A stretch of 33,218 nt of DNA, taken from the NCBI GenBank assembly GCA_003427395.1, contig BFEA01000037.1, positions 758,475 through 791,692 of the forward strand, in the 5' to 3' direction. Source of the stretch: Chara braunii. Taxonomy: Eukaryota; Streptophyta; Charophyceae; Charales; Characeae. Under the pieces are notes generated by a model that worked only from the letters and a program-made list of their open reading frames with translations, searched no databases and had not been told where the DNA came from. Numbering within the stretch: the stretch's first letter is position 1; each line of letters starts with the position of its first letter. Positions 29,265 to 33,218 of the stretch are shown piece after piece. The translations under genes were made by a program, and so were the position numbers.

Positions 29265-31260
29265 AGGGGGGACCTGAGCACGACGCTGGCGGGAAAGGTC
29301 ATCATAGTGGCGGTCGAGGGCGGCAGTGTAAGGGCACTGCGAGGAGGTATGACCGTCCTGGCGGCATCGCAAACACCCACGCCGGCCCAAAATAGCCGCG
29401 CGCTCCTGAGGGACAGTTCGAGGAGGAACAAAGCCTTGAGGGAGGTCGTGCTGATGGACCTCGTGGGGCGAAGCGCCAGCATGACCGAGGCGGCTGCGTG
29501 CCCGGGAGAGGGCGGAGAGGATTAGCTGGAGGCGCTCGGCCATAGGGAGAGTAGAGTCCTCCAGGTGGTAGTGGACGGCCTCGCCGAGATCGAGGTCGTC
29601 GCTATGGTCACCCTCAGTTGATAGAGGGGCGACAGCGTCCTGCTCCCCATACTCGAGTGCACTGAAGCGGTGGCAGAAGTGGCGGCCCTGCTGCGCGGAA
29701 CGGCGGGGGCGGCCGCGGAAAGGGGAACGACGCTGGGAAGTGCCGTGAGAGGAGGAGGCGACGTAGCCAGCACGCTGAGGCTGGGAGGAGGAAGTGTGTT
29801 GAAGATGGGCCCGCATCCGCTGATGGTCCCTGGCGGCCTCGTAAGCTTGCGGGGCCGATGTGAACTCGAACCGCCACTCAAGGGGAAGGCTGGCCAAGAA
29901 ACAATCGATAAGGGCAGCCTCGGGAAGGAACGCCACATCACAAATGAGGCGGACATCCTGAAAGACCTGGATGTGGCGATCCAGGCCGGTGGCGCCACCA
30001 GAGCCGGACCAGTGTGTAGTGACGACACGCTCGAAGGCGTCAGTCACGTCATGTCGGGCTCCGAAGCGATCCTCGAGGAACGCTTGGATTTCCATGAAGG
30101 TCGGAGTCCGACCCGCACAAAGGGAGTAAGCGTAGAAATCCTCCCAAGCGTCGAAATGACCGCCACGCAGGCGCGTGAAGAGATGACCCACCCACGAGTC
30201 GGGTGGGGCGCCCATGAGCTGGAGCGTGCGGGTGGCGGACTGCAACCACCGAGACACGCGTATCCCTATACCGTCGTACAAGGGAATGTTCGCTAAGCGG
30301 ACGAGTGGTGCGCCACCGTTTTGGCGGCGAGGGGATCGAGGAGCAGAGGCCTGTGCTTCGGCTGAGTAAGTCGGCGCAGGTCCTGGAGAAGGGAGTGCAT
30401 CTGACTGTCCGCCCGGGCCTGATGGTGGAGCGGCGGGGGGAACAGCGGCAGGCTGCGAGGGAGCAGGGATAGAAGAGGTCGCAGCCGCCAAGGGAGTAGG
30501 AAGGAGGTTGGATGGGGGTGGAGGGGGTGCAGGGCGGGGGAAGCGTGCCGGCAAGAATGGAAGAGTAGAGGAAGAAGGGGGTGCGCTCGAAGGCGCGGCC
30601 ACCTGTGAGGGTGGGGGTGGCTTAAGGCGTAAGAGGGCGAGGTCAGCCCGGGTCTGGGCAAGCTCGTCCTCGAGACGTCGAATGTAGATTGAGCCAGGAG
30701 TAGCAGGAGGAAGAGTGGGGGAAGTGGACGCACGAGCGGCGCGGGGCATCCAAGAGGGGGGAGAGCCAGGTGGCGCTGAGGTCGTGCGAAGGGAAGGGAG
30801 AAGCGGGGCACCCGAAAAAGTTGAGACCATGGTAGCGGGGTGTGGTCCCGTGGCCGTAGTGACCGGAATCTGGGCGGGTGCCCCCGTAGGGTGAGGGAGG
30901 GCCTGACCCGTGGTGGCCGTCTCGCTAGGAGCGTGGACGGTCACCAGGATGGCCGGCTCGGGGGCGACAGAGGAGGAAGCTCCGCCGTGACCACCATGTC
31001 GGAGGACGGGGGACCCGGACTGGGAGCTAGGAGAAGAGAGAGAGTGGGGGGAGGAAGGACGACTAGTGTCCTGGAGTTGCCGCAGGCCAGCGGCAAAAGT
31101 CGCCATTTGCGCCTGTAAGGGCGCAAGGAGGGAGGTGATGAGGGTGTGCAGATCCCGCTGGGGCTGGTGGCCCTGGTCTGTCGGCACGGGTGTGGAGCCC
31201 GATGTCGAGGTCGTCGCCGCCTCAGCGGCTTGTGAGACGTCGTCGGCCAAGGGGAGGTAA
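29235..31260 (-). pseudogene. Element 4 gag, open over ~675 codons but without its start
   Basis: One uninterrupted frame. The N-terminal region is DLHTLITSLLAPLQAQMATF. A Pro/Ser-rich stretch and the coiled-coil-like IYIRRLEDELAQTRADLALL follow. The capsid-like core reads VRLANIPLYDGIGIRVSRWL ... DFYAYSLCAGRTPTFMEIQ ... RFEFTSAPQAYEAARDH. The zinc knuckle CLRCRQDGHTSSQC (CX2CX4HX4C) is at 29334-29375. The ancestral ATG (MADDVSQ in element 3) is TTG here and the sequence upstream is unrelated, so normal initiation is lost. It serves as the best reference for the broken element 3 gag. Length and layout suit a chromovirus Gag with an enlarged Pro-rich N-terminus. Confidence 0.9.
29265..29271 (-). 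promoter_or_regulatory. Candidate -1 ribosomal frameshift site (element 4)
   Basis: The minus-strand gag frame reads CAG GTC CCC CCT GGC, giving the heptamer C CCC CCT, nine codons before the gag TAG at 29235. It matches the position of the element 3 C-run. Confidence 0.5.
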
Positions 31261-31261
31261 C

Positions 31262-32330
31262 GGTGTAGGGCCAAAACCCGGTAAACTTTCGAGCCTTAGA
31301 GGACCCCACTGCGGGTCACAGTTGGCTCGGCCCGCCCACACTCATGCTCAGGGCGCGGGCCATTCGTCCCAAGGTCACCCCCACCTAGTGCTTTGAGATG
31401 GATGGGGGTGGGCCATCGCGCGAGAGAGCTTTGACATTGGGGATGTAGCTCAGCCCTCACGCCCGGTGGTAGTCTCGCTGGTCGTTCCGCAACGCTGATT
31501 TTCTTTTTGATTCTTTATTGTGTTCTCAACCAAATTCTCCTTCCAATATGCAGGCAGTCGAGGGGTTCTTTGAGTATTTCTCTTCTCTTGTGCGTAGGCT
31601 AAGCGTCATCCTTAGGCCACGCACCATTTCCCTAAGCAATTTGGCTATATGGCGTCATCGGGGTGCGGCGGGGCCGTCCCCCCCCTCGCCTCTACACATC
31701 CCTCGGATCTCACAATTTGCTTCCCACCTTATTGAAGTACGCCCCTTAGTCTTTTCGGGGTCCTAATATGCATGCACACACAACACCATATTTTCCTTGG
31801 TACGATTGCACTCTCAATCACACTTCCAAGTCCCAAGTGCAAAAGTCATTTTCATGAAGTGGCTCTATGTCAAGGGTCCCATAGCCCCTTTGTCCCTCTT
31901 CCCTTTCCCTCTTGGTGCCCAGTTCCTCTCGCCCTTATCCCGCTCAAGGCATTTCTAGCCATTACTCACCTGCACAATCCCACACAAGCAAGAAGATGCA
32001 TACAATGTCCCCCATTGGGGGTCAACACATAGCCCTTCCCACATGGCTATTCTTTCCATGCTCTTTGGCTGTGCTTTGTTCCCTTTTTCTTGTTCAATTA
32101 GCCCATCCTCTTCTCACAGTCATGCAGTCGGGGAAATGGTTGAGTCAAACTGACCTCTCTCTCGACTTATGCTCTCACTTTCTCAAACGTCCTTCCCTTT
32201 GCCTTCTTGGTGGCACAAGGGACCGGCTACCCTCCTCTTGTCCTCTTTCTCCACCAAGTAAGGTCTGATTTCGTTCACCGTTCGTACCCTGGCAATATTT
32301 CCAAGTGAGGGGACAAGGTTAGTCATATGC
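31262..32330. other. Unassigned sequence right of element 4
   Basis: No supported gene. Pyrimidine-rich stretches and a tRNA-like 15-mer (31439) occur. It may be internal sequence of the plus-strand element whose LTR starts at 32406, since it ends in a polypurine-like tract, but no pol domain is readable. Confidence 0.45.
31439..31453 (+). other. tRNA-Ala-like 5' end (A-box) fragment
   Basis: GGGGATGTAGCTCAG equals the 5' end of plant tRNA-Ala. After an 11-base interruption, GGTGGTAG and CGCT follow, again tRNA-Ala-like. No acceptor 3' half or convincing B box follows, so it is not a working tRNA. Confidence 0.45.
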
Positions 32331-32405
32331 CAAGTGAGGGGGAGGGAGAGAGGGGGCAAGGCGAAAGGAGAGACAAAGTGGGGGAGAGAGAGGAGAGAGA
32401 GAGAG
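32331..32405 (+). other. Purine-rich tract, probable polypurine tract
   Basis: Seventy-five bases that are almost all A/G (GTGAGGGGGAGGGAGAGAGG ... GAGAGAGAGAGAG) abut TGTTACATG at 32406. Confidence 0.6.
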
Positions 32406-32918
32406 TGTTACATGCTGAGCCTGACACACGGGCGCATTTTCGGGCCCGACGGTTGTTGAGGGCCCCTAGGCCGCGCGCCTGTTCCAAGCACGCGACCTGG
32501 AGGCCCACGGCCATTGGACAGGCCGTATGTACAGATTTGAGGCAGCAGTCATTTATTTATTTATTTCTTTACTTATGTGTGCTGCTGTTTGCCTGTTCTA
32601 TTTTTGTCTGTTTCAGGTGACGTTTCGGACTTGCAGTTCGTCCGAACAGATCTACAATCTGTTCGGACCAAGGCCACGTTTTTGGCCTCCTCCATTCGTG
32701 GCCAGGCCCTTTTAGGCCAGGTTCGCTTTTGTCTGGTAGCAGACACTCCCTGCTGCATCAGCAGGGAAGGCCTGGACGNCCGATAGGGACCCAGGCAGGC
32801 CGTTTTTAGGCCAGACCCAGGGACANGACTTTTCCTTGCGACCTGGACCATGGATCGGACCTACGATCTCACGGCCCAGATCGCAGGTCGAGGGTACAGC
32901 ACCACGGCCCANCACTAC

Positions 32919-32924
32919 TTATAG
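32919..32924 (+). promoter_or_regulatory. TATA-like box of the right-edge LTR
   Basis: ACTTATAGCTGGGCCAG: the TTATAG motif is followed by the same GCTGGGC that follows the TATA box at 2010. Confidence 0.45.
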
Positions 32925-33185
32925 CTGGGCCAGCTCCTGGGCAAAGACAGTTCGAGTAGCTCATTCTGAGCGACACGCTGCTGGTTGGAGGCTGCGCTAT
33001 GCTGCGCTAAGTAGACGAGTAGGGAGTAGAGTTAGACGAGGTAGAGAGTGGCGGAGGCCATACCTGCAGTCGGCGAGCTTACCTGGCGCCATAGCAGGGC
33101 TCCACGCGGTACCTGCACACAGCAACGGACGAGGTCAGTTAAAGTGGCAGCTACCTGCAGGTGAGATAGCAAGGAGGACTTCATC

Positions 33186-33188
<3 letters not shown>

Positions 33189-33218
<30 letters not shown>
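33189..33218. repeat. (CT)n microsatellite at the right edge
   Basis: An uninterrupted CT run reaches the window end. Confidence 0.95.

Larger units (their letters stand above)
28276..31261 (-). mobile_element. Element 4: partial second copy (gag and protease) of the element 3 family
   Basis: By eye it is roughly 90-95% identical to the corresponding parts of element 3, and on the same strand. It begins at the right in the first codons of gag (divergence at 31261, after GGTAAC) and ends at the left in the pre-RT linker of pol. RT, RNase H and integrase are gone. The left junction joins the LTR of element 3; the right junction joins unrelated sequence. Confidence 0.9.
32406..33218 (+). mobile_element. 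Start of a plus-strand LTR, cut by the window end
   Basis: TGTTACATGCTGAGCC follows a polypurine-like tract. A GGCCCA-rich U3, a TATA-like box at 32919 and a transcribed part that ends in a CT repeat follow. Three N bases occur (32779, 32826, 32912). The downstream end and any PBS are outside the window. Confidence 0.6.

Noticed and set aside
31439-31510. Functional tRNA-Ala gene
   Set aside because: Only the 5' arm is intact; the D-loop region is interrupted and no anticodon, T arm or acceptor 3' strand follows.
1476-33218. Element 0 LTR and the right-edge LTR as the two ends of one giant plus-strand element
   Set aside because: They share only short words (TAGCTGGGC, CCATAGCAGGGCT), not the extended identity expected of an LTR pair.

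Overview
The window looks like repeat-rich nuclear DNA from a plant-lineage eukaryote. The evidence is chromodomain-bearing Ty3/gypsy retrotransposons primed by an initiator-Met-tRNA-like site, an L1-type LINE with a zf-RVT C-terminus, GT-AG splice signals, and no bacterial-style gene packing. A streptophyte alga or early land plant (for example a Chara-like genome) is a guess from the look of the elements, not a demonstrated assignment. There are single unresolved N bases (near 16390, 32779, 32826 and 32912).

Layout, left to right. 1-1475: a CTG/CTT microsatellite, then probable host-gene intron with one plausible coding exon (921-1081). About 1476-2865: a plus-strand LTR-like sequence with a TATA box, ended by CA and followed by a primer-binding site (PBS). 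2932-9208: element 1, a complete minus-strand gypsy element with two ~935-bp LTRs, PBS, polypurine tract (PPT) and a 4-bp AATG target duplication. Its pol (RT, RNase H, integrase, chromo-like end) is broken by stops and a frameshift, and gag/protease are not recognisable. 9213-10109: a GATT repeat and a promoter-like stretch. 10110-13263: element 2, a plus-strand deletion derivative with 545/524-bp LTRs and a perfect AGTTT duplication. It keeps only the integrase C-terminus and a chromodomain, plus a 46-bp minisatellite. 13269-14815: flanking sequence with a long (AG)n tract.

14816-28275: element 3, a large minus-strand chromovirus. Its Gag, protease, RT, RNase H, integrase and chromodomain are readable but mutated. 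A 4-kb, 5'-truncated LINE (21849-25827, plus strand) sits inside its gag. 28276-31261: element 4, a second same-strand copy of gag and protease. It is fused directly to the right edge of element 3's 5' LTR, which suggests a tandem dimer that shared a middle LTR and later lost element 4's RT-integrase. 31262-32405 is unassigned sequence ending in a purine tract. 32406-33218 is the start of another plus-strand LTR that runs off the window.

No intact autonomous element and no complete host gene is present. The most informative signals are a conserved -1 gag-pol frame arrangement with a C-run slip site in both copies of the element 3/4 family, the tandem-dimer junction, three palindromic repeats in the element 3 leader, and a perfect stem-loop near the LINE 3' end.
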